A model generated the notes under the pieces. That model saw nothing but the letters and a program-made list of their open reading frames with translations, searched no databases and had not been told where the DNA came from. From Clostridiaceae bacterium AF10-41 (GTDB lineage Bacteria > Bacillota > Clostridia > Clostridiales > Clostridiaceae), in assembly GCA_027686065.1 (NCBI GenBank), contig JAQCTH010000058.1, forward strand, positions 1 through 23,327: a stretch of 23,327 nucleotides of DNA, in the 5' to 3' direction. This document shows, in pieces, positions 1 to 9,113 of the stretch (within the stretch, counting starts at the first letter, position 1; each line of letters opens with the position of its first letter). Position numbers and translations under genes: made by a program.

Positions 1-135
1 TTTTTTTAAATTAAATACAGGTGATTTATATATAAATATTATTATTCCAATTGTAAAAACAAACAAAGCTAAAATTAATCTTTTTATTACTTTCTTCTTC
101 CTTTTTCTTCTTATAAATTGATTTGTATTATTCAT
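1..135 (-). CDS. ftsQ: Cell division protein FtsQ/DivIB, N-terminal fragment (cut by window edge)
   Basis: Reading the minus strand from an ATG at 135 gives 45 codons that stay open to the window edge, so only the N-terminus is present. A GGAG ribosome site lies about 6 nt upstream. The fragment has a short polar start, a very basic cytoplasmic stretch (residues 9-19, RRKRKKK and neighbours), one hydrophobic transmembrane helix (about 20-36), then YKSPVFNLKK. This is the usual architecture of FtsQ/DivIB just before its POTRA domain. The family is a bitopic membrane protein that joins FtsL and DivIC/FtsB in the divisome. Position after spoVE at the end of a dcw cluster agrees. The call rests on topology, the residues entering the POTRA domain and context; most of the protein cannot be seen. 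Confidence 0.75.
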   Translation of the reverse strand, partial: MNNTNQFIRRKRKKKVIKRLILALFVFTIGIIIFIYKSPVFNLKK

Positions 136-225
136 AATTCTCCTACTTTTACATAATATAATCACTTACTATAATAATATCACTTTCTGGGTATTTTTTC
201 ATTATTATTTTTACTAAATTTAAAC

Positions 226-263
226 TTTTTATAATAATTTAATATTTTTATAATAATTTAATA
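226..263. repeat. Perfect tandem duplication of a 19-bp AT-rich unit
   Basis: The 19-mer TTTTTATAATAATTTAATA occurs at 226-244 and again, identical and abutting, at 245-263. It lies between the spoVE hairpin and ftsQ. It consists only of A and T, so a slippage or short-duplication origin is plausible. No function is evident. Confidence 0.85.
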
Positions 264-265
264 CT

Positions 266-312
266 TTTTCCACATGGAAAAGAGTGAGAATTAACAATAA
301 AACTCACTCTTT
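266..312 (-). terminator. Hairpin after spoVE, possible weak terminator before ftsQ
   Basis: A perfect 10-bp stem (279-288 with 303-312, CTCACTCTTT in its 3' arm on the minus strand) with a 14-nt loop starts 12 nt after the spoVE stop. The following U-run is short (four) and then reads into a second small hairpin (266-271 with 276-281). The two share bases 279-281, so they compete. It may terminate or attenuate dcw transcription before ftsQ. The large loop and poor U-tract make it a weak call. Confidence 0.5.
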
Positions 313-323
313 ACAATAACCAC

Positions 324-1442
324 TTATATATCTTTTCCTTGAACCTGCCTTGATATGTTTAAAAGTATTCCCATCGCCATCATATTTATTACAAGAGATG
401 TACCCCCATAACTTATAAATGGCATCGGAACCCCTGTTACAGGCATAGAACCTGTTACTACTGCAATATTAATAATGGCTTGAACTGCAATTATTGATGT
501 TATTCCTATAGCTAATAATGTTCCATAACTATCCTTAGCTTTCATTGCTACCTTTATACCTCTCCATACAAAAAATATAAATAGCCCAATTATAAATAAA
601 CAACCAATTAATCCGAGTTCTTCACCTATAATAGAAAATATAAAATCATTATGAGGTTCTGGCATATACAAAGTCTTTTGTCTTGATTGTCCAAGTCCTA
701 ATCCTGTTACTCCTCCAGCACCTAACGCATAAAAAGATTGAATTAACTGATATCCATCTCCAGCTGGATCTTTCCACGGATTTAAGAAATTAAGCATTCT
801 AGCTCTTCTGTAATCTTCTCCGAAGATAAATAGCATAACCGCAACTAATAATACTGGAGCAACCTTACCAAATAAATCTTGAATTCTTCCTCCTGCTACA
901 AATAACATTATAAAAGTAACAATCATAATTATTGCAGCTATACTTAAGTTTTTTTCAGCTAATATCATCGCCGCAAAAAATCCTGATACTGCAAGATATG
1001 GTACTATACCAGACCAAAACTTTTTAACTCCATCTCCTTTTAAATCTAAGCTCATAGCTAAAAATAAAACTACAACATATTTCGTAAGCTCTGATGGTTG
1101 AAATGATAATGGTCCAAGTTGGATCCATCTTTTCGCACCATTTACTGCTGGAAAGAAAAATACTGCTATTAACAATGGCACTGTTATTATTAAAAGATGT
1201 GGAGTAATTCTTTTTAACTTATGATAATCAAAACTAACCATAAAACCCATAGCTATCAACCCAGTAATTGCCCAAATCAATTGTTTTTTTAAGTACACCA
1301 TACTATCGCCCTCTTTAAACATCGCATAGTATGAACTTGCTGAGTATATCATAATTACCCCTATTGCTAATAAAAATATAACAGAATAAAATATACCATA
1401 GTCAATTTCGCCCACTTTTACATGGGCTTTTTTTTCTCTCAT
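324..1442 (-). CDS. spoVE: SEDS-family peptidoglycan polymerase SpoVE/FtsW
   Basis: This is an integral membrane glycosyltransferase of the SEDS family (FtsW/RodA/SpoVE), which polymerises lipid II into glycan strands together with a partner class B PBP. The 372-residue protein has about ten hydrophobic segments after a short charged N-terminus. Family signatures are clear: KRWIQLGPLSFQPSE near residue 104, the large outer loop with NPWKDPAGDGYQLIQS, then GLGLGQS, PEPHNDFIFSIIGEELG, and a C-terminal GVPMPFISYGG. Length is typical. The ATG has GGAGGAG five nt upstream. It starts 22 bp after mraY and is the last gene before a hairpin. With a SpoVD-type PBP in the same operon the SpoVE name is favoured, but FtsW and SpoVE cannot be separated by sequence here, and one protein may serve both division and sporulation. 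Confidence 0.9.
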   Translation of the reverse strand: MREKKAHVKVGEIDYGIFYSVIFLLAIGVIMIYSASSYYAMFKEGDSMVYLKKQLIWAITGLIAMGFMVSFDYHKLKRITPHLLIITVPLLIAVFFFPAVNGAKRWIQLGPLSFQPSELTKYVVVLFLAMSLDLKGDGVKKFWSGIVPYLAVSGFFAAMILAEKNLSIAAIIMIVTFIMLFVAGGRIQDLFGKVAPVLLVAVMLFIFGEDYRRARMLNFLNPWKDPAGDGYQLIQSFYALGAGGVTGLGLGQSRQKTLYMPEPHNDFIFSIIGEELGLIGCLFIIGLFIFFVWRGIKVAMKAKDSYGTLLAIGITSIIAVQAIINIAVVTGSMPVTGVPMPFISYGGTSLVINMMAMGILLNISRQVQGKDI

Positions 1443-1464
1443 AAAAACTCCTCCAATTCAGTGA

Positions 1465-2439
1465 TTAAAGGGCTATAAATCCTATAAAACTCAATATTAC
1501 AGTTACTATAGCAAAAACTGTAACAATTTTTGTTTCACTCCATCCTTCTTGCTCAAAATGATGATGAATTGGTGCCATTTTGAATAATCTTTTTCCTCTT
1601 AATTTATAAGAAGAAACTTGCAGTATTACTGATATTGTTTCAAAAACATATATTCCACCAACAATAAATAATACTAACGGCAGTTCTAAGATTAATGCAA
1701 TAGTAGCTATAGCACCTCCAATTGCTAAGGATCCTGTATCACCCATAAATACTTTGGCAGGGTATGCATTGAATTTTAAAAATCCCAATAACCCACCTGC
1801 TAATACAATTGAAAATACTGCTAATGATTCATGTTTCATTACAAATGCTACAACTGCAAAAAATGTTAGTACTAAAACACTTACAGTTGACGCCAAGCCA
1901 TCTAACCCATCTGTTAAATTAACAGCATTAGTTGCACCTGCATAATAAACTATTACAAAAGGAATATAAAGTACACCAAGCGGAATTTTTGTCTCTATAA
2001 ATGGTATTCTTAAACTTGTTCCTAAGTTAACATATCCATATACTGCTATGGCAGCTGAAAATATAACTAATAATAACATCTTCTGCCATGCTTTTAATCC
2101 TTCATTTTCCTTTTTCACAATCTTTAGAATATCATCTAAAAATCCTATAAACCCAAAAGCAAGTAATGAATAAAGTGCAATCATAGCTTCATCTGTTGGA
2201 TTAAATCTCATAACCACCATTACTATAGCCGTTGAAATTATAAATATAACTCCTCCTATAGTTGGAGTTCCAGCTTTTTTCAGATGGCTTTGAGGCCCTT
2301 CTTTTCTTATATTTTGACCAAACTTTAATCTTCTAAGCATTGGTATTGTTATAGGTCCTAGTACTAACGATATTATGAAAGCTAATACTAATCCCAAAGT
2401 TAAATTTGATGTAAATATATCTATTAATTTATCCCCCAT
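1465..2439 (-). CDS. mraY: Phospho-N-acetylmuramoyl-pentapeptide-transferase MraY
   Basis: MraY transfers phospho-MurNAc-pentapeptide from UDP to undecaprenyl phosphate at the inner membrane face, making lipid I. The protein has about ten membrane helices. Signatures are [17 protein letters not shown] followed by GTPTIGG near the N-terminus, the metal-site FLDD loop, [13 protein letters not shown], and the HHHFE motif before the C-terminus. The frame is open upstream to a GTG at 2469, but that GTG is buried inside the Shine-Dalgarno AAGGAGGTGA. The ATG at 2439 gives an N-terminus (MGDKLIDIF...) resembling known MraY proteins, so I use it (324 aa). The strong Shine-Dalgarno lies 29 nt from this ATG with a perfect hairpin between; see the separate entry. 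It follows murF by 38 bp. Confidence 0.95.
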   Translation of the reverse strand: MGDKLIDIFTSNLTLGLVLAFIISLVLGPITIPMLRRLKFGQNIRKEGPQSHLKKAGTPTIGGVIFIISTAIVMVVMRFNPTDEAMIALYSLLAFGFIGFLDDILKIVKKENEGLKAWQKMLLLVIFSAAIAVYGYVNLGTSLRIPFIETKIPLGVLYIPFVIVYYAGATNAVNLTDGLDGLASTVSVLVLTFFAVVAFVMKHESLAVFSIVLAGGLLGFLKFNAYPAKVFMGDTGSLAIGGAIATIALILELPLVLFIVGGIYVFETISVILQVSSYKLRGKRLFKMAPIHHHFEQEGWSETKIVTVFAIVTVILSFIGFIAL

Positions 2440-2444
2440 TGTTC

Positions 2445-2475
2445 CTGTCCTATAAAAAGGACAGTTCACCTCCTT
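2445..2475 (-). promoter_or_regulatory. mraY ribosome site with hairpin in the spacer
   Basis: On the minus strand a ten-base anti-Shine-Dalgarno match AAGGAGGTGA (2475-2466) is followed by a perfect 7-bp hairpin, CTGTCCT, loop TTTTAT, AGGACAG (2464-2445), then GAACA and the ATG at 2439. Linear distance from GGAGG to ATG is 29 nt, too long for normal initiation. Leaving out the 20-nt hairpin it is 9 nt, close to optimal. A second, weaker AGGA (2451-2448), eight nt from the ATG, sits inside the 3' stem arm and would be hidden when the hairpin forms. The arrangement is visible in the sequence; its role in translation is inferred. Confidence 0.6.
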
Positions 2476-2477
2476 CG

Positions 2478-3839
2478 TTATATTGAGACTTCTTCCAATG
2501 AACTAACTATATCTTCAAACTTCATACCTCTTGAAGCCTTTACTAAAACTACATCATTTTCTTTAATTATAGTGCTTAAATTATTTATACACTCTTCTTT
2601 TGTAGTAAAAGTAATTAAGTTTTCGCTTGTAAATCCTTCTTTAAAACAATCCTTGTATTTTCCTATTGCTATTAATAAATCAACTTTATTTAAAGCATAT
2701 TTTCCTACTTCTTTATGAGAATTTACAGATTCTTCACCTAGTTCATTCATAGTCCCAAGTATAGCTATTTTTCTTCCTATTTTATAAGTATTAAGTACAT
2801 CTATTGAAGATTTCATCGAATCTGGGCTAGCATTATAACAATCATTTATAATTGTTATCTTATTCGCTTTAATAACTTGCAATCTCATTGATGTAGCCTC
2901 TAAATTTTTTATCCCTCTCTTCATTTCATCAAAAGTTACATTTAATTTTTTAGCCACTTCTATTGCAAGCATTGAATTTAATACATTATGTTTGCCAGCC
3001 ATCGGTATTGTAAATATAATTTCTTCTTCTTTATCTTTAACAGTAAATGTTGTTTTGTCCTCCTCTAGTATAATATTAAATGCATAAACATCATATTCAT
3101 GATTATATCCAATTTTTAGAATTTCAAAACACTTATCTTTTATTTTTGAGAGGTTGTCATCTTCTCCATTTATTATAAGAGAGTTTTCTTCACCAAAATA
3201 ATTGAATATCTCACTTTTAGCCTTCAATATATTCTCTTGAGTTTTTAAGTTTTCTATATGAGATAACCCTATGTTAGTAATAACGGCTATATCAGGTCTT
3301 GCACAGTTTGCAAGAACATCTATTTCTCCTAGGTTACTCATCCCCATTTCTAAAACTGCAACATCTACTGAACTATCAAGTTCTAAAATCATAAGAGGTA
3401 ATCCTATTTGATTATTAAAGTTTCCTTTAGTTTTAAAAACCTTATATTTCTCACTTAAAAATGCCGCAATTAAATCCTTTGTGGAAGTTTTTCCACATGA
3501 CCCAGTAACACCTACTATTTTTAAGTCTAACTTTTTTCTATAGTAATGAGCAAGTTGTAATAAAGCTTTTTCTGTATCTTCAACCTTTATTACTGTTTCT
3601 AAATTCTCTGTATCATTTAAATCAAATAACACTTCATCAATTATTGCTATTGAAGATCCTTTTTCAAAAGCCTCTAAAACAAATTTATTTCCATTAAAAT
3701 TTTCACCATTTATAGCTAAGTATATGTTATTCTTTTCTATTTTTCTTGTATCAATGCAAATACTATTAAATTCAGTTTTCCCCATAAATATTACTTCGCC
3801 ATTTACAGCTTCTAAAAGTTCTTTTAAAGATAATTCCAA
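2478..3839 (-). CDS. murF: UDP-N-acetylmuramoyl-tripeptide--D-alanyl-D-alanine ligase MurF
   Basis: MurF is the cytoplasmic ATP-dependent Mur ligase that adds D-Ala-D-Ala to UDP-MurNAc-tripeptide. The three Mur ligase domains are present: an N-terminal UDP-binding domain with [14 protein letters not shown], a central ATPase with P-loop [10 protein letters not shown] (about residues 113-122) and the [10 protein letters not shown] segment, and a C-terminal domain containing [11 protein letters not shown], characteristic of MurF. Length is normal. The frame extends to a GTG at 3848 that overlaps an AGAGG ribosome site. The TTG at 3839 lies eight nt after AGAGG and gives [10 protein letters not shown], like other MurF N-termini, so TTG is the preferred start; only three residues differ. 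It follows murE by 15 bp. Gene order murE-murF-mraY matches the chemistry. Confidence 0.93.
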   Translation of the reverse strand: MELSLKELLEAVNGEVIFMGKTEFNSICIDTRKIEKNNIYLAINGENFNGNKFVLEAFEKGSSIAIIDEVLFDLNDTENLETVIKVEDTEKALLQLAHYYRKKLDLKIVGVTGSCGKTSTKDLIAAFLSEKYKVFKTKGNFNNQIGLPLMILELDSSVDVAVLEMGMSNLGEIDVLANCARPDIAVITNIGLSHIENLKTQENILKAKSEIFNYFGEENSLIINGEDDNLSKIKDKCFEILKIGYNHEYDVYAFNIILEEDKTTFTVKDKEEEIIFTIPMAGKHNVLNSMLAIEVAKKLNVTFDEMKRGIKNLEATSMRLQVIKANKITIINDCYNASPDSMKSSIDVLNTYKIGRKIAILGTMNELGEESVNSHKEVGKYALNKVDLLIAIGKYKDCFKEGFTSENLITFTTKEECINNLSTIIKENDVVLVKASRGMKFEDIVSSLEEVSI

Positions 3840-3854
3840 TTTATCCACCTCTAA

Positions 3855-5306
3855 TTATTTCTTCTTATTTGCTAAAATATCATCTACTATTTCTCTTTCG
3901 TCAAAATGAATTGTACCTTCATTAACAATTTGATAATTTTCATGTCCTTTTCCAGCTAAAACAATCACATCACCTTCCTCAGCCATGCCTAAAGCAAGCT
4001 TAATTGCCTCAACTCTATTTTCAATTGCTAAATAATTTGACTTTTTAATACCTGCAACTATTTCTTTTATAATTATCATTGGATCTTCTTCTCTTGGATT
4101 ATCTGATGTAATTATTGCTAAATCAGCAATTTCAGTTCCAATTCTTCCAAGTTCAGCTCTTTTTACTTTATCTCTATCTCCGCCACATCCATAAACAGCT
4201 ATCAATCTATTTTTAGTAAAACCTTTTAATGTTTCTAAAATATTTTTTAATCCATCAGGAGTATGTGCAAAATCTATTATTATATCATATGGTATATCAT
4301 ATTTATATCCTATTCTTTCACATCTACCAGGTACAACAACATCTAATAAACCTTTTTTCATAGATTCTTTATCTATACCTAAAATACTCATTGCCCCCAC
4401 AGCACCTAGAGCATTATACACATTATATTCTCCAGGTAAAACAGAATTAACTTCTTCTCCATTTATCTTAAAGTGTATGTCTCCTTCTTTTAATATAAGG
4501 TCTGAGGCTTTAAAATCACTTTCATGCTTTATTGAATACGTCTTTATTTCTTTATTTTCTAATTTTTCAACATCTTTTAAAACTCTATAACCAAAATCAT
4601 CATCAACATTTATTATGCAAGACTTACTTCTTTCAAACAATTTAAATTTTGCATCATAATAATTATCAAAAGATTTATGGAAATCTAAATGGTCTCTTGT
4701 TAAATTCGTAAATATTCCTACTTCAAATTCACATCCATATACTCTATCTAAATATAATGAATGTGATGAAACCTCCATAACGCAATATTCACACTCTGCC
4801 TCTGCCATATCCTTAAATAATTTTTGAAGCTCTAATGATTCAGGAGTAGTTCTTTCTGACTTAAGTTTATTATCACCTATATAATTAGCGATAGTTCCAA
4901 TTAAACCAACTTTTTTACCTGCTTTTTCTAACATAGATTTTAAAAGATACACCGTTGTAGTTTTTCCATTTGTCCCTGTAACACCTATTAACTTTAATTT
5001 CTTAGTTGGATGTCCATAATAGTTAGCAGCCATTACAGCAAGAGCTTTTCTTCCTTCTTTAACAAGTAATACTGTTATGTCATTTTCTTCAATATCTATA
5101 TTCTTTTCACAAATTATTACTTTTGCCCCTGCTTCTATTGCCTTATTAGCATAATTATGTCCATCAACTTCAAATCCTGTAAGGCATACAAATAAGTCAT
5201 CTGCTTTTATTTTTCTACTATCGTATTGAATATTATTTATTTCCTTTTCTAATTCTCCACTTAATAATTGATAACTTACTCCCTTTAATAAATCTAATAA
5301 CTTCAT
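3855..5306 (-). CDS. murE: UDP-MurNAc-tripeptide synthetase MurE (meso-diaminopimelate type)
   Basis: MurE adds the third stem-peptide residue to UDP-MurNAc-L-Ala-D-Glu. The P-loop GTNGKTT is at residues 111-117. Downstream are TTPESLELQ, EVSSHSL, NLTRDHLDFH, the lysine expected to be carbamylated in YYDAKFKLF (about 220), and DNPR at 402-405. In this family DNPR marks meso-diaminopimelate rather than L-lysine specificity, so the peptidoglycan is predicted to be mDAP-type, as expected for Clostridium. Length (483) is standard. The ATG has AAGGAG eight nt upstream. It is separated from the upstream PBP gene by a 101-bp gap containing a perfect hairpin, and is closely followed by murF. Confidence 0.95.
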   Translation of the reverse strand: MKLLDLLKGVSYQLLSGELEKEINNIQYDSRKIKADDLFVCLTGFEVDGHNYANKAIEAGAKVIICEKNIDIEENDITVLLVKEGRKALAVMAANYYGHPTKKLKLIGVTGTNGKTTTVYLLKSMLEKAGKKVGLIGTIANYIGDNKLKSERTTPESLELQKLFKDMAEAECEYCVMEVSSHSLYLDRVYGCEFEVGIFTNLTRDHLDFHKSFDNYYDAKFKLFERSKSCIINVDDDFGYRVLKDVEKLENKEIKTYSIKHESDFKASDLILKEGDIHFKINGEEVNSVLPGEYNVYNALGAVGAMSILGIDKESMKKGLLDVVVPGRCERIGYKYDIPYDIIIDFAHTPDGLKNILETLKGFTKNRLIAVYGCGGDRDKVKRAELGRIGTEIADLAIITSDNPREEDPMIIIKEIVAGIKKSNYLAIENRVEAIKLALGMAEEGDVIVLAGKGHENYQIVNEGTIHFDEREIVDDILANKKK

Positions 5307-5361
5307 TTCACCATCTCCTTATTATTCTAAAAAGAATTCCCCATGTCTTTTGTATAAAATT

Positions 5362-5388
5362 TTAGCATGTGAGTTTCCCACATGCTAA
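5362..5388 (-). terminator. Perfect hairpin between the PBP gene and murE, possible attenuator
   Basis: TTAGCATGTG (5362-5371) and CACATGCTAA (5379-5388) form a perfect 10-bp stem with a 7-nt loop, 19 nt after the stop codon of the upstream PBP gene. On the minus strand the stem is followed by AATTTTATAC, a broken and short U-run, so full termination is doubtful. The position would suit partial termination, transcript processing or 3'-end protection, separating the PBP from the Mur ligases. The structure is certain, the function is not. Confidence 0.45.
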
Positions 5389-5407
5389 TGTAAAGGGATA
5401 TTCTAAA

Positions 5408-7603
5408 TTAATCTCCGTATTCATCACTTAATATAAGTTTTACATTAGTTCCCTTTTTAATCATTTCACCTTTTGGAACACTTTGCTTTATTATAGCTCC
5501 TTTACCCTCTGAGGTGTAGCTTATCCCTAGATCCTCTAAAAGTTTAGTTGCTGAATCTAAAGAGTATCCCCTTAAATCAGGCATAATAACATTTTTATTA
5601 TAAGACTCTGAGTCCCCTGTGTCTATATTAATCTTAGAATTTTCTTTAACAGTATAGCCTGGATAAGGTTTCACATCTGTTATTATAGACCCATTTCCAT
5701 CAATATTATACTCTAAATTATATTCTTTTAATATTTTTTTAGCTTCACTAACTTCAAGACCCCTTATTTCTGGAATAACTACGTCTTTAACTATACTATC
5801 TATATCATCTTTTGATATTTCTGAACTCATATAATTGAATATATCTGTAAATAATATGTTTGCAAGAGGGGCAACTATTTGTCCTGCATAATAAGTACCT
5901 GTTCCAGGTTCATCTATAGAAATAAATATTGAAACTTTAGGATCGTCAGCTGGTGCAAAACCCGCTAAAGAAGAAATATATTTCCCCGACTCATATCCAC
6001 CACCATTTGGATTAACTTTTTGAGCTGTACCTGTTTTAGCTGCAGTATGATATCCTTCAACATATGCTTTGCTTGATCCACCATAAGAAACAGTTCTTTC
6101 TAAATAATCTCTAAGTATAGCTGTCTTTTCTTCACTTAAAACTTCTGTTATTGTTGGTTCAAAATTTTTATCTACAACTATATTACCTTCATCATCTTTA
6201 GATGTAATTTCTTTCATTATGTGAGGTTGAATTAATTTTCCGCCATTTACTATACTATTAAAAGCAGTCATATATTGAATTGCATTTACAGTGTTAGTTT
6301 GACCAAATGAAATTGTAGCAAGATCCGCTTCAGTAATATCTTCAGTTTTTTTAGTTATTCCTTTTGCTTCTCCAGGCAAATCAACTCCACTAATCTTACC
6401 AAATCCTAATTTTTTAATATATTCATTTAATTTTTCTTTTCCTATTCTTTTACCAAGTTCCATAAAACCAACATTACATGAGTTCTGAAGTATCTCTGGT
6501 AATATTTGAGTTCCATGTCCTGATGTTTTCCAACATTTTATTGTATGTGGTCCAACTTTTAAGCTTCCATTACAAGTAAAGGTATCGGACTCTTTAACAA
6601 GCCCTTCCTCTAAATTTCCTATCATAGTTACAACTTTAAAAATTGATCCTGGTTCAAATGTATCATTAATCAAATGATTTCTCCACATTTTTTGAACTTT
6701 TTCTGCAGTATTGGATCCTTCATAATTTTCTGCGCCTTCATAAGGATTATTAGGATTAAAATCAGGTTTGTTCACCATTGCTAAAATTTCACCATTAGTA
6801 GGATTCATTATTATTATAGAAACTTGCTTTGCTTGATTATCTTTATATCCCTTTTCAGCTACTTTTTCTGCAAAAGCTTGCAAATTAGAGTCTATAGTTA
6901 AAATAACATCCTTCCCATCTATTGGAGGCGTAAATTTTGAAATAGTGTATGGGAGCTCATCATTATATTTATCTATTTCTGATATACGCAATCCTGGTGT
7001 TCCTGATAAATAAGAATTGTATTGTAATTCTACTCCAGTTAATCCTTGCCCATCAATGTTAGTACTTCCTAGCACGTGTGCAAGGAAGTTCCCATTTGGA
7101 TAATATCTTTTGGTATCTGGAGATACTATTACCCCAGGTATGTTTAATTCTTTTACTTTATCAGCCGGTTCTTTTTCTATTCTTCTAATTAAATTTGCAC
7201 CACCAGCATCAGCCCCACTTGGAAGCTTTGTATTAAGTTTTTTTAATACTTTTTCCAAATCCAACTCTAAAGCTTCAGCTATTTTAGGTGCTATAGAATC
7301 ATTAGTTAAATTTTCCTTTCTTAAATGTGACCTTATTGAATTCAAATCAAAATCTACTCTATAAACATTTGCAGATACTGCTAGTTCTACTCCATTCCTA
7401 TCTAGTATCCTACCTCTTCTTGCATCAATTTTAACTTCACTTGTCCACTGTTCTTCGGCCCTTGCTGAATATTCGCCTCTTTTAACTATCATTATGTAAG
7501 ATAATCTAAATATTAAAAGAGCAAATAAACATGTTAATGCGGTAAGCGCTAATGACATTCTTTTTTTCATTAGCGCTTTATCTCTATAATTCTTTCTATT
7601 CAC
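5408..7603 (-). CDS. spoVD: Class B penicillin-binding protein, SpoVD/FtsI type, with two PASTA domains
   Basis: A membrane-anchored D,D-transpeptidase that cross-links peptidoglycan, the natural partner of the SEDS polymerase encoded downstream. In order: a short cytoplasmic tail, one transmembrane anchor (about 16-39), the dimerisation domain opening with RRGRILDRNG (62-71), then the transpeptidase domain with SIFK (catalytic Ser320, Lys323), SCN (375-377) and KTGT (523-526). All three catalytic motifs are intact. Two PASTA domains follow (about 607-663 and 671-727). The start is GTG with GGAGG seven nt upstream. It lies directly after ftsL, the usual place for the division or sporulation PBP. 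PASTA domains are typical of SpoVD and absent from FtsI of Gram-negatives; this may be the cell's only dcw-linked class B PBP and could act in both division and cortex synthesis. Confidence 0.9.
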   Translation of the reverse strand: MNRKNYRDKALMKKRMSLALTALTCLFALLIFRLSYIMIVKRGEYSARAEEQWTSEVKIDARRGRILDRNGVELAVSANVYRVDFDLNSIRSHLRKENLTNDSIAPKIAEALELDLEKVLKKLNTKLPSGADAGGANLIRRIEKEPADKVKELNIPGVIVSPDTKRYYPNGNFLAHVLGSTNIDGQGLTGVELQYNSYLSGTPGLRISEIDKYNDELPYTISKFTPPIDGKDVILTIDSNLQAFAEKVAEKGYKDNQAKQVSIIIMNPTNGEILAMVNKPDFNPNNPYEGAENYEGSNTAEKVQKMWRNHLINDTFEPGSIFKVVTMIGNLEEGLVKESDTFTCNGSLKVGPHTIKCWKTSGHGTQILPEILQNSCNVGFMELGKRIGKEKLNEYIKKLGFGKISGVDLPGEAKGITKKTEDITEADLATISFGQTNTVNAIQYMTAFNSIVNGGKLIQPHIMKEITSKDDEGNIVVDKNFEPTITEVLSEEKTAILRDYLERTVSYGGSSKAYVEGYHTAAKTGTAQKVNPNGGGYESGKYISSLAGFAPADDPKVSIFISIDEPGTGTYYAGQIVAPLANILFTDIFNYMSSEISKDDIDSIVKDVVIPEIRGLEVSEAKKILKEYNLEYNIDGNGSIITDVKPYPGYTVKENSKINIDTGDSESYNKNVIMPDLRGYSLDSATKLLEDLGISYTSEGKGAIIKQSVPKGEMIKKGTNVKLILSDEYGD

Positions 7604-7692
7604 ATCAATGCCTCCATGTAATTAATTAAAAACATGTTGAGTGTAACTTAACACTCTTTGTCTTGGCACGTGTACTATTTTATTACTTATGT

Positions 7693-8133
7693 TTATTCAT
7701 CTATGTTTGCAAAAAAGTTTTTACTTAAATCTATTTCTACTGAATCATCCTTTTGTGGCATTTTCATTCCGACATTATTAGCAATATTCTTTATATCTAC
7801 AAACCTTCCATTGTCTTTTAATAACTTTACTCTTAGTGCTTCTCCTTCAGCAGTAACAGTCTTTATTTCACTTTTCACTTTTAAAAGATCCTTTTGCATT
7901 TTATAAACTTTACCATCTCTTGCTATAGTACCAACTCCTAAAATTAATACAATACAAGATACTTGAAGGATGTTTTTAACAATAGCCTTTTTTGCATCTC
8001 TTTCTTTTCTTTGCAGTTCTCTTTGTTTTTTTTCTTGATTCTCTTTTTCTATTCTTCTGTCTATATCATTATATTTTCTTTTAGGATTTAATGCTGTATT
8101 ACCTCTTATATAATCATATTCTCTATCGACCAT
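7693..8133 (-). CDS. ftsL: Cell division protein FtsL
   Basis: A small bitopic membrane protein of the divisome that pairs with DivIC/FtsB through a coiled coil. The 146-residue product has a long, highly charged N-terminal cytoplasmic region rich in Lys, Glu and Arg, one transmembrane helix (about 53-70, NILQVSCIVLILGVG), a short extracytoplasmic coiled coil (KVYKMQKDLLKVKSEIKTV) and a terminal IANNVGMKMPQ segment common to FtsL-like proteins. Sequence conservation in FtsL is weak, so position between rsmH and the PBP gene carries much of the call. The frame is open to an ATG at 8154, but GGGGGAT ends eight nt before the ATG at 8133 and the upstream ATG has no ribosome site, so 8133 is chosen. 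Confidence 0.85.
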   Translation of the reverse strand: MVDREYDYIRGNTALNPKRKYNDIDRRIEKENQEKKQRELQRKERDAKKAIVKNILQVSCIVLILGVGTIARDGKVYKMQKDLLKVKSEIKTVTAEGEALRVKLLKDNGRFVDIKNIANNVGMKMPQKDDSVEIDLSKNFFANIDE

Positions 8134-8169
8134 TTTATTACATCCCCCATACATTTTACTTAACTTTTT

Positions 8170-9102
8170 TTAAATCTTCTCTATAATCCTCAATTTAGCA
8201 CTTCTACTTCTTGGATTTTCTTCAATCTCTTCTTTACTAGGATCTATAGCTTTTCTGCTTATTAATTTAACTTTAGCTACTCCACCGCATACACAGATTG
8301 GAAAATCTTTTGGACATGTACACGCTGTTGCTAATTCTTTAAATTTAAGTTTAACTATTCTATCCTCTAATGAATGGAAAGTTATTATTGCCATTCTTCC
8401 ACCTTTATTTAGTCTATTTACTCCATCTTCTATAGCTTTATTTAATATAGATAATTCACTGTTAACTTCTATTCTAATAGCTTGGAATGTTCTTTTTGCT
8501 GGATGAGGCCCTTCTCTTCTTGCTTTAGCTGGTATAGCAGCCTTAATTATTTCAACTAATTCCAAAGTAGTTTCTATAGGTTTATTTTTTCTGTTTTCTA
8601 CTATAAACCTAGCAATTCTTTTAGCAAATTTTTCTTCTCCATAATCTCTTATTATTCTGTAGATTTCTTCTTCTTCATAATTATTTACAACTTCATATGC
8701 AGATAATGAATTTTCTCTATTCATTCTCATATCTAAAGGTGCATCTTGCATGTAACTAAATCCTCTATCTCCTTCATCTAGTTGATAAGATGACACCCCT
8801 AAGTCCATAAGCATTCCATCTATTTTCTCAATATCTAAAGAATTTAAAATAGAATCGATATTATAAAAATTACTATGAACAAACTTTACATTCCCAAAGT
8901 TTTGTAACCTTTCACTAGCTGCTTTAAGAGCATCTTTATCTTGATCTACACCAATCAAGGTTCCTTCTTTTGAAAGCTTTTTTAATATCTCTAAAGAATG
9001 TCCTCCACCACCTAGTGTCCCATCAACGTATATTCCATTTTCTTTAATATTTAATCCTTCTATGCATTCATTTAAAAGCACAGATATATGTTTAAATTCC
9101 AT
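8170..9102 (-). CDS. rsmH: 16S rRNA (cytosine-1402-N4)-methyltransferase RsmH (MraW)
   Basis: RsmH uses S-adenosylmethionine to methylate N4 of C1402 in the decoding centre of 16S rRNA. The 310-residue protein shows [13 protein letters not shown] at the N-terminus, the SAM-binding [10 protein letters not shown] (27-36), [33 protein letters not shown]-like and [11 protein letters not shown] conserved blocks, and a Cys-containing C-terminal stretch ending in [14 protein letters not shown]. Length and all blocks are typical. The ATG has AAGGAG seven nt upstream. It is separated from mraZ by 11 bp, the near-universal mraZ-rsmH pairing at the head of dcw clusters. Confidence 0.96.
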   Translation of the reverse strand: MEFKHISVLLNECIEGLNIKENGIYVDGTLGGGGHSLEILKKLSKEGTLIGVDQDKDALKAASERLQNFGNVKFVHSNFYNIDSILNSLDIEKIDGMLMDLGVSSYQLDEGDRGFSYMQDAPLDMRMNRENSLSAYEVVNNYEEEEIYRIIRDYGEEKFAKRIARFIVENRKNKPIETTLELVEIIKAAIPAKARREGPHPAKRTFQAIRIEVNSELSILNKAIEDGVNRLNKGGRMAIITFHSLEDRIVKLKFKELATACTCPKDFPICVCGGVAKVKLISRKAIDPSKEEIEENPRSRSAKLRIIEKI

Positions 9103-9113
9103 AACACTACTCC

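Noticed and set aside
2440..2469. GTG at 2469 as the mraY start codon
   Set aside because: It lies inside the Shine-Dalgarno sequence itself and would add ten residues not found in MraY proteins.
7639..7656. Inverted repeat GAGTGT/ACACTC between ftsL and the PBP gene as a terminator
   Set aside because: The stem has only 6 bp, the T-run is displaced, and it would cut the operon before the PBP gene; it is too weak to call.
8134..8154. ATG at 8154 as the ftsL start codon
   Set aside because: No ribosome site precedes it, whereas GGGGGAT is well placed for the ATG at 8133.
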